From: DYRB01 sp963845265
Lineage (GTDB): Bacteria > Pseudomonadota > Gammaproteobacteria > Chromatiales > Chromatiaceae
DNA length: 64,000 nucleotides
Reading direction: 5' to 3'
Assembly (NCBI GenBank): GCA_963845265.1
Contig: CAWJRN010000018.1
Span: forward strand, 310,001-374,000
Shown here: positions 33,208 to 41,631 of the stretch, piece by piece
How positions within the stretch are numbered: position 1 is the first letter of the stretch
How the letters are laid out: the number at the start of each line of letters is the position of its first letter
Position numbers and translations under genes: made by a program
Notes under the pieces: model-generated
Database searches by the model: none
Told to the model about the DNA's origin: nothing
The model's input: the letters and a program-made list of their open reading frames with translations, nothing else

Positions 33208-34260
33208 GGAAAATCGAGCGCTGGTTCAAGACCGTACGTGCCCAGCTTCTGACCCGCCTGAGCGCTGAGGATACCGCCAGCCTCACGGCGCTCAATCGCC
33301 GTCTGGCCGCCTGGATCGAAGGGGAGTACCACCACACGCCCCATCGTGGCCTGGCCGGGATCACGCCCCTGGAGCAGTGGGCGCAGAGCGCCGAGGGTGT
33401 GCGTTTCACGGAGCCGACGTTGGACCTGGACGACCTGTTCTTGTTCGAGGCCAAGCGCAAGGTCCAGAAGGACCGCACGGTGAGCCTCAACGGCGTGGTC
33501 TACGAGGTCGATGCCGCCCTCGTGGGGGAGACGGTCCTACTGCGCTTCGACCCGGCGGCGCGGCTGAAACATCTGCTGGAGTTGCGCGCCATCGGTCTGG
33601 TGACCGGCGAGGCCGGTTCAGGCAAGACGACGGTCTGCCGCAAGGTCGCCGCAGCCCTGCACCCCGGGCTCTACCGGGTGTTCTATGTCCCCCTGTCCAC
33701 CGGCAACGTAATGGACATGTATAAGTCCATCGGCTGGGAACTGGGGCTGCCCATCGAGCGCAACCGCGCTGCGCCCTTCCGCGCCATCCGCGGCGAGATC
33801 AGCCGCCTGAGCCTGGAGGCCCGCCAGCGTCCGGTGCTGATCGTCGACGAGGCCCATCACCTGCGCAACGACGTCCTGGAGGACCTGCGCCTGCTGACTA
33901 AGTACCAGATGGATTCGGAAAATCGACTGTGTCTGCTGCTGGTGGGGCTCACCGAGCTGCGCCGCCGTTTGGCCATGGCGGTGCATGAGTCCCTCGCCCA
34001 ACGCATCGTGGTGCGTTACCACTTGGCCGGGCTGACCCGCGAAGAACTCCCCGAGTACCTGGTCCATCGCCTGCGCCTGGCCGGCTGTGAGTTGTGCCCC
34101 TGTTCGAGCCGCCCGCCGTCGAGGCCCTGTTCCAGGCCACCCAGGGTATGCCCCGTAAGGTCAACCGCCTGGCCCACTATGCCCTGACCAGCGCCGCCAT
34201 CGGCCAGGCCCGTACCGTCACGGCCGAACAGGTGCAAACCGCCCGCGAGGAGGTCGCCCC
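33189..34260 (+). pseudogene. Transposase C-terminus fused in frame to an ExeA/TniB-like AAA ATPase
   Basis: From 33204 the sequence continues the interrupted transposase: GKGKIERWFKTVRAQLLTRL with the third catalytic Glu, then YHHTPHRGLAGITPLEQW and SLNGVVYEVDAALVGETVLLRFDPAA. At about 33560 it passes without a stop into an ATPase lacking its usual first 20-30 residues: RLKHLLELRAIGLVTGEAGSGKTTVCRKVAAAL (Walker A) and RPVLIVDEAHHL (Walker B). A one-base deletion near 34094-34100 breaks the end; the original frame gives PLFEPPAVEALFQATQGMPRKVNRLAHYAL and stops at TGA 34260, overlapping the next ATG. This is an inactive relic. Confidence 0.75.
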
Positions 34261-34473
34261 ATGAACACACCCGACGAGCGCTTCACCGTTACCTTGCCCG
34301 ATAGCTGGACCCCGGAGCAGGCCCTGGCAATCTTCGAGCTGCTCAACGACGTCACCGATGCCATCTGGCAGTCCTACCGACCCGCCCTGCTATCCCAAGT
34401 CGACCGCAGGTTCCACTGCGACTCCGACCGCCAGCCCGATCTGTTCGTCCCCGACGACACCCTGCCGTTCTGA
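34261..34473 (+). CDS. Small acidic transposon-encoded protein
   Basis: A 70-residue protein beginning MNTPDERFTVTLPDSWTPEQALAIFELLNDVTDAIW and ending PDDTLPF. Its ATG overlaps the stop of the ATPase's original frame (ATGA), so it was translated in the same operon. The composition is natural and helical. No known function; it is probably a routine component of this transposon type. Confidence 0.55.
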   Translation: MNTPDERFTVTLPDSWTPEQALAIFELLNDVTDAIWQSYRPALLSQVDRRFHCDSDRQPDLFVPDDTLPF

Positions 34474-34844
34474 GACCACGACGGCGGGCCTGCGCCCGCC
34501 ACCGTGACACCTGCCCAGCACCTGCCGCTCGCCCCCTGGCCGATCCTCATTCCCGCCGCCGCGCCCAGCGCTTCCCGAATTGTTCCGTCTTCTACCGCTA
34601 TCCCACCGGGGCACGCAATGCGGGAAATCCGCCCGTGCGTACCCAGAAAAAGCCTGGGAATTCGGCGGTGAGATAATCCGAGGGCTAACACCCCCGGACT
34701 GCGTTCGTGCAGATGCGTCTCGACCACCCGCAGGAACATGTGCAGCACGGCGCTGGCCGCCGCGGGCTCGCGCTCCAGGAAGTAGCGCAGCCGCTTGGGC
34801 ACCGACAGCACCCATTGCCACACCTGCAGGGGCGGGAAGATGTG

Positions 34845-35155
34845 CCAGAGTGTCGCCGTGCTCGTAATACATTTGGGACGTCCAAGTCGCCGAAATGACT
34901 GCGCTCGACGACAGCCTTTGAGCCCCGGTTCGCCCCGCTCCGGGGTCACGGCATCGCCACGGCGCGCGCCCTGCGGCGCGCTGCCGCGCCTCGCCATGAC
35001 CCCTACGCGAGATGGCTTGACGGCGTGTCGGATGCGCTCTGCATATTGCCTCCGCGGCTTCGGGACTGACGCCCCTTCGCCACTGCGGCAATACGCCCGC
35101 GCCTACGCCTACCGGGGACTACGCGCCTTCGCTTCGCTCTCCATGGCGCGCAGCG
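34845..35155. other. 311-bp non-coding insert inside the IS91 transposase
   Basis: Sequence between the codons for HLVD (ending 35156) and HIFPPL (starting 34844) has no counterpart in IS91 transposases and no coding signal. It contains several GC-rich palindromes. Neither terminal inverted repeats nor a target duplication is obvious. It could be a miniature element or local rearrangement. Confidence 0.5.
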
Positions 35156-35299
35156 ATCGACGAGATGGGCGGCAGTCTCGGCCATGCGCCGGGCGTTACA
35201 CGACGGGCAGACGGCGCGCCCCTTGCAGGAGAAGGCCACCAGGAAATCGTGGCCGCACTCCGGACAACGCGCACGGGCAAAGCCGTCGGTTGGTTCATA

Positions 35300-37567
35300 C
35301 TACGCCTCCTCGCGATGTGCGTTAGTCATTTGGTCAAAGAGGCCCTCTTGTCTGGCACAAGTGGCTGAATCCACATCAATTCGCCAGCAGCGGCGCTTGC
35401 CCACGGTGGCCTGCGCGGCGTGGAGCTTGCCGGTCTTGACCAAATAGGCAACGTGGGACTTGGACAGCCCCAGGCGCCTGGCCGCCTCGCTCAAGCCCAC
35501 CCAGCCCTCAGGCGCTTCGCCACCGCAGAGGCGTCGGCGGACCTCAGCGGTGAGCACAATCCGCCACGGCGCACCTGGGGTGAGCTGCTCCCCGGCTAAG
35601 ATGCCTTCGCGCAGCCAGCGGTGGACGGTACTCATGGTCACCCCCAGCTCGCGGGCTGCCTCGTCGGCGGTGAAGGGACCTTCGATGGGGTCCGTCACGA
35701 TCGTCCTCGGACACTTGGCGATGCGGTGCTTGCCGCGCAGCGAGGTGACGCTTTGCTGGGTAAAGGGATTGCCCAGCCCGGAGCGACGGCCCTGCTTGTT
35801 GAGGATACGCGCGATTTGCGCATCGTCGAATTCGCGGGCCAGCTCACGTACCAGCTCCACGGTGTCTTGGTCAGTGCGCTGGGCCCAGCCTGGCTTGCCG
35901 CGCACCAGTTCCCGCTCGGTGACGGCGCCGCCCTTCCAGACGATGCGAACGCCGTGATGGCTCTCCTCGGTGCGCAGCTGGACCTCTTCGATGAGGCAGC
36001 GCAGCAGGCGTTTGCGATCGCGATTGGTGGTCGTCGGCGCCTCCCACACCGCGGACAGATCCGCCCCCAGTAACCGGACCTTCTCAAGCTCCTCGTCGCT
36101 GAGCAATGTCGGTGCTTGCAGGGCCTGTTCGGCCTCGCGCTTGACCCGCTCCAAGGCTTCGAGCTGCCCGTTCCAGCGTCGCTCCAGCTCGCGCACTACG
36201 ACCCGATTCTCGGGCTCCACGGCCATGTATTGGCGCTCGGCGCGCTGCGCCTCATACTGCGCCTGCTCGATCTGATGGGCCCAATACAGGCGCAGCCTCT
36301 CGCCCTGCCGGCGTGCCTGCGCGTTGGCCTGGTGCGCCGCCTCGTGCGCGCACGGCTGGGTCGCCTCCAGAAACAGCGCCACCACCGTCTGGTCGATGCG
36401 CTTGCCCCCCACCAGTTGGCAGTCGCTGCCGCCATGCTGGGCGCGGGCGCCTGAGCAACGGTATTGATAGACCCGCTGAGCGCGCTGCCCACCGTAGCTC
36501 AGCTGCATCTTGCGCCCGCAGTGGCCACAGATCACCAGGCCTTGTAGGAGTGCCGGTCCCTCGCGGGCAGGGCCGGGTGATTCGCCTTGCTCGGTGTCGC
36601 GCATCAAGGTGTTCTCGTGCATCCGCGCTTGGTTCTCGAGGAACTGCTCGAAGGAGATATACGCGGGATAATGATCGCGAATCAATACCGGCCACTCGGC
36701 ACGCTTGACGCGGCGCACCTCCACCGTCTGGGCATCATCGCCACCGAGGCATCGGACCGTCTCGCTCTTGCCGAACACATAGGCCCCGGCGTAGATGGGA
36801 TTGTGCAGGGTGCGCAGCACCATCCCATAGCTCGGCGCCAACCAAACCACGGGGTGCGAGCACAGCTCGATGCGCCGCACCGGGTACTTGAGCCCCTGAC
36901 TCTGCCACCATAGAAAGACCTGCCGCGCGCTGCCGAGCTCGGCGAATTTCTCGAACACCGTGCCGATCGCATGGGCCACCGCTTCGTCGCAGGTCTTAAC
37001 CAGCTCGCCGCGCTCGTCGAGCTCATAGCCCGGTGGTGGGATCGTGATCAACGCCCCGCGCTCGGCCTTGTTCCAGCGCGCGTTGACCATGCGCGCGATC
37101 GCGTTCTCCAGTTCCAGCTCACCCATCTGGCCGCGAATCCCCAAGACCATCCGATCGGCGGATAGCGCAGGATCGTAGACGCCATGCTCATCGGCAATGA
37201 GGGTCCCGGTAAAGCGACACAGGTAGATCAGGTGATGCCAGTCGGGACTATTGCGCGCCAGGCGCGTGACCTCCAGTGCGATGACGATTCCGACCTCGGC
37301 ACCGGCCACCGCGGCCAGCAACCGTGCGAATCCCGTACGCGTGTTCGCCGTTGCGCTGCTCTTGCCCTGGTCCTCATCGATTACCACGGTCGCCTCGCCT
37401 GACCAGCCCCGCTCGAGCGCCCACTCGACCAATGCGTATTGCCGGCGTCGGCTCTCCAGATGCTCCTGCACCTGTCGCGGCGAGGATTGACGCACGTACA
37501 CATAGGCCATGCGCGCAAGATGATCTGCAGTAATCTTGGCGTACCGCTCAATGCTCGTTTGGCTCAT
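35300..37567 (-). CDS. Large serine recombinase (resolvase/invertase family, element 2)
   Basis: A 755-residue protein. The catalytic Ser is near residue 28 in YVYVRQSSPRQV, with EVTRLARNSPDWHHLI downstream. The recombinase domain and a zinc ribbon (CGHCGRKM and YRCSGARAQHGGSDC) follow, then a coiled coil rich in Glu/Arg/Gln. Two C-terminal excisionase-type HTH domains are seen: FTADEAARELGVTMSTVHRWL and WVGLSEAARRLGLSKSHVAYL. ATG 37567 has GGAGG upstream. It is related to but clearly distinct from the element 1 recombinase (both have AREGPALLQGL before the zinc ribbon). It appears intact. Confidence 0.9.
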   Translation of the reverse strand: MSQTSIERYAKITADHLARMAYVYVRQSSPRQVQEHLESRRRQYALVEWALERGWSGEATVVIDEDQGKSSATANTRTGFARLLAAVAGAEVGIVIALEVTRLARNSPDWHHLIYLCRFTGTLIADEHGVYDPALSADRMVLGIRGQMGELELENAIARMVNARWNKAERGALITIPPPGYELDERGELVKTCDEAVAHAIGTVFEKFAELGSARQVFLWWQSQGLKYPVRRIELCSHPVVWLAPSYGMVLRTLHNPIYAGAYVFGKSETVRCLGGDDAQTVEVRRVKRAEWPVLIRDHYPAYISFEQFLENQARMHENTLMRDTEQGESPGPAREGPALLQGLVICGHCGRKMQLSYGGQRAQRVYQYRCSGARAQHGGSDCQLVGGKRIDQTVVALFLEATQPCAHEAAHQANAQARRQGERLRLYWAHQIEQAQYEAQRAERQYMAVEPENRVVVRELERRWNGQLEALERVKREAEQALQAPTLLSDEELEKVRLLGADLSAVWEAPTTTNRDRKRLLRCLIEEVQLRTEESHHGVRIVWKGGAVTERELVRGKPGWAQRTDQDTVELVRELAREFDDAQIARILNKQGRRSGLGNPFTQQSVTSLRGKHRIAKCPRTIVTDPIEGPFTADEAARELGVTMSTVHRWLREGILAGEQLTPGAPWRIVLTAEVRRRLCGGEAPEGWVGLSEAARRLGLSKSHVAYLVKTGKLHAAQATVGKRRCWRIDVDSATCARQEGLFDQMTNAHREEA

Positions 37568-37736
37568 CGCCCACCTCCTTCGCACCCTTGCCTTGCTGCA
37601 CGCATGCGGCAAGCCGCTGCGCCATCAACCGCGCAACCTGCTGCGTGACTTCCGATCGCGCCTTCTCGGGAAAGCCCTCCCAGAGCGCCTCGATGTCCTC
37701 CTGTTCGATGAACTCGAGCCACAGCTGTTTTGGCAT
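37548..37736 (-). CDS. Small acidic accessory protein of recombinase element 2
   Basis: A 62-residue protein MPKQLWLEFIEQEDIEALW, continuing GFPEKARSEVTQQVARLMAQ and ending GDEPNEH. ATG 37736 is preceded by GGGGGCAGCG as a weak ribosome-binding site; the stop lies 20 bp inside the recombinase gene. The helical, Glu/Gln-rich composition contrasts with the shadow frames. I recall small proteins of the WLEFI type in recombinase elements. The function is unknown, possibly a cofactor of the recombinase. Confidence 0.6.
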   Translation of the reverse strand: MPKQLWLEFIEQEDIEALWEGFPEKARSEVTQQVARLMAQRLAACVQQGKGAKEVGDEPNEH

Positions 37737-38082
37737 CGCTGCCCCCTTCGTTGTCGTGTGGAGGGTCAATCTCATCACACGCATCGCCGGCGGGGACAGC
37801 GCGTCGGCCCAGCGCCTCAACGAGCTTGAGCACCTCGCGCAGGCCGATGAGGCAGAAGCGCGAATCACCCTGCAGCTCCGCGCACTGGCTCGCCCCGTCG
37901 GCATCCGTCCAGCGTCGCGGGAGCTTCATCGACGAGCCATCCGCAAGCCGGACCACGACACAGGTCTTGCCGGCCGACAGGACCTCGAGCGATTGTCCGT
38001 GAAGTGGATGGTGGCGACGGATAACAGTTATCCGGGAGGGGGTGGTTGAAAGGTAGTACTTAGTCTGTGACAGCCTACCCGT
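37564..38082 (-). CDS. HP-motif accessory protein of recombinase element 2, no clear start
   Basis: The frame contains STTPSRITVIRRHHPLHGQS (from about 38049), LEVLSAGKTCVVVRLADGSS, MKLPRRWTDADG, and RFCLIGLREVLKLVEAL. The HHPLHGQSLEVL / LADGS / PRRWTDADG pattern parallels the THPFHPWCGRTFELL / LRRLPAAW pattern of element 1. No ATG, GTG or TTG precedes the HPLHG motif; the first is GTG 37956. The frame stays open to the element end. Beyond about 37740 it overlaps the 62-residue gene in another frame, and this tail is probably not functional. Confidence 0.45.
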   Translation of the reverse strand, partial: TGRLSQTKYYLSTTPSRITVIRRHHPLHGQSLEVLSAGKTCVVVRLADGSSMKLPRRWTDADGASQCAELQGDSRFCLIGLREVLKLVEALGRRAVPAGDACDEIDPPHDNEGGSDAKTAVARVHRTGGHRGALGGLSREGAIGSHAAGCAVDGAAACRMRAARQGCEGGGR

Positions 38083-38501
38083 AGGCCAGAATGCCGCACT
38101 CCAAATACCGCCTCAGCTCACGTTCCACATAGCCGGGTACCGCGTGCCCATCCCAGTCGCCCTCGCATGCTAGCGCGAGGTAGGTCTCCAGGTGCTGCTG
38201 GACGAGGCGGTAAAGGACGGTTTGCTCGGGGCGGCGACGGGCGTAGGCCGCGGGGCGGCATCCCTGTTGGTTGGCGGCCATGTCGGCAGCGTGGGGTGAT
38301 CACGCGGATAGCTGCTTTTATGTACAGCATCGCAGGGTGATCCACGAGGGCTACGGCGAACGTCCGCCGTCCTTTGGGCTGCTGCCGTTGAGATTCGGGG
38401 AATGGGTGTCGGCTCTGGGTCGATTCCGGACCTTGCCGCCACCTTCCGGGCGGTGCTGCAGTGTGGGATAGATAGCCGGTGGCGAGGTGGCCGAATCCTA
38501 G

Positions 38502-39080
38502 AAGTTCGTGACGAAATACACTTGGAAACAACACCGGATGCTCTACCTGCTGCCCAAACCACAGCGCGATGGTCGTACCCAGCTCACCCTCACCCCGCTG
38601 GAACTCATCGACCGCCTCGCCGCCCTGATCCCGCCGCCACGCCGCCACCGCCACCGCTACCATGGCGTGCTGGCACCCAACTCACCGCTGCGGGGCGCGG
38701 CCACCGCCTGCGGGCGCGACGCGGACCTCAGTGGCGAGCAACCACCGCCCCAGCGCGCTTCGCACCCGTCTGCCAGTCCGCAAGGGCTGCGCGCGTCGGC
38801 CCACTACCTGTGGGCCATGCTGCTCGCGCGTCTGTTTGTGGCGCTGCCGCTCGTCTGCCCCCGCTGCGGCGCCGAGATGCGCATCGTCGCCTTCATCACC
38901 GAGACCGCACCGATCGAGCGCATCCTCACCCACATCGGTGAGCCCGCCGAGCCGCCGCGGACCAGCCCGGCACGCGGGCCGCCCGGGTGGGACGATCCGC
39001 CCGTCGAGGCCTTACCCGACTGGGACCCCCTGGCGCAACCGCCACCGGAGTACGTCTTCGACCAGCGGGTGCAGTGGTAG
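38502..39080 (+). pseudogene. IS91-family transposase, C-terminal fragment
   Basis: About 190 residues: YTWKQHRMLYLLPKPQRDGR, LTLTPLELIDRLAALIPPPR, HRYHGVLAPNSPLR, LVCPRCGAEMRIVAFITE and a natural end EYVFDQRVQW. This is the C-terminal part of an IS91 transposase; a stop codon (38499-38501) precedes it, so the N-terminal part is absent. It faces the opposite way to the N-terminal pieces at 34.7-38.3 kb, so the two are either separate copies or one copy split by inversion. Confidence 0.8.
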
Positions 39081-39413
39081 CCGCGCCGCCTCCCGTCTTC
39101 TGCTCATGCTGGCGAGCGCATTTTGACAACTCGTGACGCTCTGTGAGCGATCCGGCAAACCGTGAAGCGCCAACGCCGCACGAATCCGGTGTCAGCTGTC
39201 CCCACCGCGTCTTTCGAGCATGACCGACAGTACTTGATAAGCAAATGAGTTCTGTTGCTTTTTTATCCTCCGAACCGTATGCGTCACGCGTCCCACCCCG
39301 GGGACCGGCGACTCGTGCAAGGGGCGTTGGCATGGATATTGATTGAAAAATCTTACATAAAGACAAACCACCGTTGGCTTAAGATGCCGCGTCAGGCTCA
39401 CGGGTAACGATTC
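39081..39413. other. Intergenic region before the HDOD-sensor kinase
   Basis: No gene is supported in these 333 bp. The last 100 bp are more AT-rich (ATTGATTGAAAAATC) and should contain the promoter of the kinase gene. Confidence 0.4.
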
Positions 39414-41456
39414 ATGTATGACCCCTCGTTCAGGGAAGGCGGATTTGACCAGGTCAACTTATGCGACCTGCCCGTCGGGAATGATTTGCTCATGGGACTG
39501 CTCGATAGACCGGCTGTCGCGGACGATTTGATTCGCGCGAATGCCGACTTACTGTCCACAGACCCGGTGTTCTGTTCCTGTGCCGCCTGGGCTGCGTCGG
39601 CGGAGGCGTTTGGAAGCGCCGTCGCCGTTTCCCCGACTCTCGAATCACTAGTCCGCCGATTGGGTCAGCGCGGGCTGACCGCGCTCGCCGCCCGCCGAGC
39701 CATCCTTCAGCAATCCCCAGGGGATCCATTGCAAGATCCCGAAGTCCTCCGGGAACTGCGCTTCCGGGGTGCATTGCGCGGCCGCATCGGCCTCGCCCTC
39801 GCCACGCTCATCGGTTACGCGCGTCCGGAAGAGGCGCGCTTTGCAACAATGCTTCTGGACCTGGGACGCATTGCTTTGTTTGCGCTGGGAGATACGCGGC
39901 ATGGGTCCGCTCCTGCAGGGCCCAACGAGGCCAAGATCGGCGCCCGATTACTCGCGAGCTGGGGATATGAGCCCCTGCTGTGCGATGCCATGCGCTACCA
40001 GCATGAAAAGCCCCATCTCCTCGCGGACGCCCATCCGCTGGTTAGGATCGCGTACGCGGCGCGCCGGCTCTCCGATGCCTGGCCCTCGCAGTTGGAACAG
40101 GCGCGCAAGGAGGTTACCGAGGTTATCGATAGTGACCCGGAGGAGATCCGCGGTCTGATGGAAACTGCATCGACGATTGTGTCGGAGAGCGGAACTTGGG
40201 TAGACCCCAACACACAGGTACTTAGCACCGATGCGGCAGACACCCAACTAGCGAGCCTCGTCTCAAGGCGCGCCCTACTGGGAGAGATGCGCGCCTATTG
40301 GGCCGTGGCGGAAAACCAAATGGAGTTGCTCCATGCGGTGGCACAAGTGCTGGCAATCTTCTTCGGCATACGAAAAACCCTTTATCTGCAGCGCGAAGGG
40401 GACGTGCTGAGGGGAATCGACCTGTTCGGGGGCGGGAACGCGATCGGGGAGATCAGAGTTCGGATCCACGCCGAAGGGGGTCTAATTGCCCGCGCTGTGG
40501 CCAACGCCGATGTCCTGTATTCCCTTCACCGCGACCAATCAGCACTGACCGTCGTCGACAAAGAAGTCATAAGGCTACTGGAACGCCGCGGCATGCTGTG
40601 CCTTCCAATGGCCGCAGGCGGCGAGTCCGTCGGGATCTTCCTGGCTGGCCTGCACCCTGTCCGGCTCGACTGGTTGGGAGAGCACTGGGCGCTCCTTCGG
40701 GACTTCACCGCCCATGCCGGGGCGGCGCTGACAACGGTAAGGCATCAACAGGCCAAAAATGATTGGAGCCGCATGGAAGTACTCTCAGAATGCAACCTGC
40801 GTGCAAGACGCACTGCCCATGAAGTGAGCACCCCGATCACCATTATTAATAATTGTGTCTCAATAGTCGAAACGAAGCTGGATCAAGGCACGTCGGTTGA
40901 GGAGGATTTGGCGGTCATCGTTGTTGAGTTGGCGCGCGCTGAACGGATCATTCAGGAGTTCCGTGAAGGGTTCAAGGATTACTCCGATGCTCGTGGAATT
41001 GCGTTGAATGCGATGGTCCGTGATCTCGCTGCGGTCCTTAAGGATACCCTAATTAAAGGCCGGGACATTAGCCTCACATTATCGTTAGACGAAGGGATAC
41101 CTGCAACACTAGACTTCGACGGCAATGCGATGCGGCAGGTTCTCATCAACCTGGCCCGCAATGCCATCGAGGCCATGAATGAAGGAGGCAGGCTGGAGCT
41201 TGCGACCGAGGACCACGTGCGCTTCGAGCATGACGATCATGTGGTCGTGTCGGTTAGCGATACTGGGCCGGGGCTTCCTGCGCACCAATTAGCAAGCCTA
41301 TTCGAGCCGGCTCACAGTAGTAAGGGCGGAACCCACCAGGGGCTTGGGTTGAGTATCGTCAGGGATATCTTGGACCGGCTTGGTGCGCGAATCATGTGTC
41401 GCAGCCGCGAGGGTGCAGGCACTACGTTCACCGTGCTATTGCCCAGAAAGACATAA
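39414..41456 (+). CDS. HDOD-GAF-histidine kinase (cytoplasmic sensor)
   Basis: A 680-residue protein without membrane segments. The N-terminal HDOD domain is at about 15-235 (LVRRLGQRGLTALAARRAIL, LLDLGRIALFAL, RIAYAARRLSDAW), a GAF-like domain at about 290-440, and a HisKA domain with His469 in RRTAHEVSTPITIINN. The HATPase has QVLINLARNAIEAMNEGG, SVSDTGPGLP and HQGLGLSIVRDIL. The frame from ATG 39414 is complete. The same-strand response regulator at 42609 is the likely partner, separated by a dead IS1595-type transposase. The signal is unknown. Confidence 0.88.
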   Translation: MYDPSFREGGFDQVNLCDLPVGNDLLMGLLDRPAVADDLIRANADLLSTDPVFCSCAAWAASAEAFGSAVAVSPTLESLVRRLGQRGLTALAARRAILQQSPGDPLQDPEVLRELRFRGALRGRIGLALATLIGYARPEEARFATMLLDLGRIALFALGDTRHGSAPAGPNEAKIGARLLASWGYEPLLCDAMRYQHEKPHLLADAHPLVRIAYAARRLSDAWPSQLEQARKEVTEVIDSDPEEIRGLMETASTIVSESGTWVDPNTQVLSTDAADTQLASLVSRRALLGEMRAYWAVAENQMELLHAVAQVLAIFFGIRKTLYLQREGDVLRGIDLFGGGNAIGEIRVRIHAEGGLIARAVANADVLYSLHRDQSALTVVDKEVIRLLERRGMLCLPMAAGGESVGIFLAGLHPVRLDWLGEHWALLRDFTAHAGAALTTVRHQQAKNDWSRMEVLSECNLRARRTAHEVSTPITIINNCVSIVETKLDQGTSVEEDLAVIVVELARAERIIQEFREGFKDYSDARGIALNAMVRDLAAVLKDTLIKGRDISLTLSLDEGIPATLDFDGNAMRQVLINLARNAIEAMNEGGRLELATEDHVRFEHDDHVVVSVSDTGPGLPAHQLASLFEPAHSSKGGTHQGLGLSIVRDILDRLGARIMCRSREGAGTTFTVLLPRKT

Positions 41457-41631
41457 TGAAGAAGGCCCTGAGTTTTCACCACGAGAAGAGCAGCCAGGGG
41501 CCGGTAAGGCGATAAGCGTCATAGCTCGACCGGCGGGCTCACAGCCCCCGCCACCAGGGATGTGACAGCCCGCGTTACATCTGCAAGCGAGGCGCTGGCG
41601 ATACCCCAAAGTCGCAGGCGATGTCCCCCTC

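Larger units (their letters stand above)
28255..34473 (+). mobile_element. Transposon with DDE transposase and AAA ATPase, interrupted by a serine-recombinase element
   Basis: The plus-strand genes are: a Cys/His-rich accessory protein, a DDE (rve-type) transposase, an ExeA/TniB-like AAA ATPase and a 70-residue protein. The latter two are linked by an ATGA overlap in the ATPase's original frame. The transposase is split at 29834 / 33204 by a 3.4-kb insertion. A later deletion fused the transposase C-terminus to the ATPase. The outer ends are not resolved: no convincing terminal inverted repeat was found, so the coordinates cover only the genes. Confidence 0.7.
35283..38082 (-). mobile_element. 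Serine-recombinase element 2 (about 2.8 kb) inserted in the IS91 transposase
   Basis: The ends are defined by the split IS91 gene. CCGT occurs at 35283-35286 and 38079-38082. Joining AAAG-CCGT-AGGCC restores GGCCTACGGCTTTGCC on the coding strand (A-Y-G-F-A), the expected IS91 protein sequence. The element carries an HP-motif accessory gene, a 62-residue protein and a 755-residue serine recombinase, all minus strand, with the same order and orientation as element 1. Confidence 0.8.
34694..38281 (-). pseudogene. IS91-family transposase, N-terminal region, interrupted twice
   Basis: Three pieces on the minus strand read as one protein. 38281-38083 gives MAANQQGCRPAAYARRRPEQ to YLECGILAYG. 35282-35156 gives FARARCPECGHDFLVAFSCK, then RAVCPSCNARRMAETAAHLVD, which is the zinc-binding domain. 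34844-34694 gives HIFPPLQVWQWVLSVPKRLRYF to VVETHLHERSPG. The first break is the 2.8-kb recombinase element 2, the second a 311-bp insert. The middle and catalytic Tyr region is missing; a C-terminal piece lies on the opposite strand at 38502-39080. Confidence 0.8.

Noticed and set aside
34474..34693. Possible right terminal inverted repeat of the DDE transposon
   Set aside because: Weak similarity (ATAGCGG-type words) to the region around 28300-28330 is too short and gapped to call ends.
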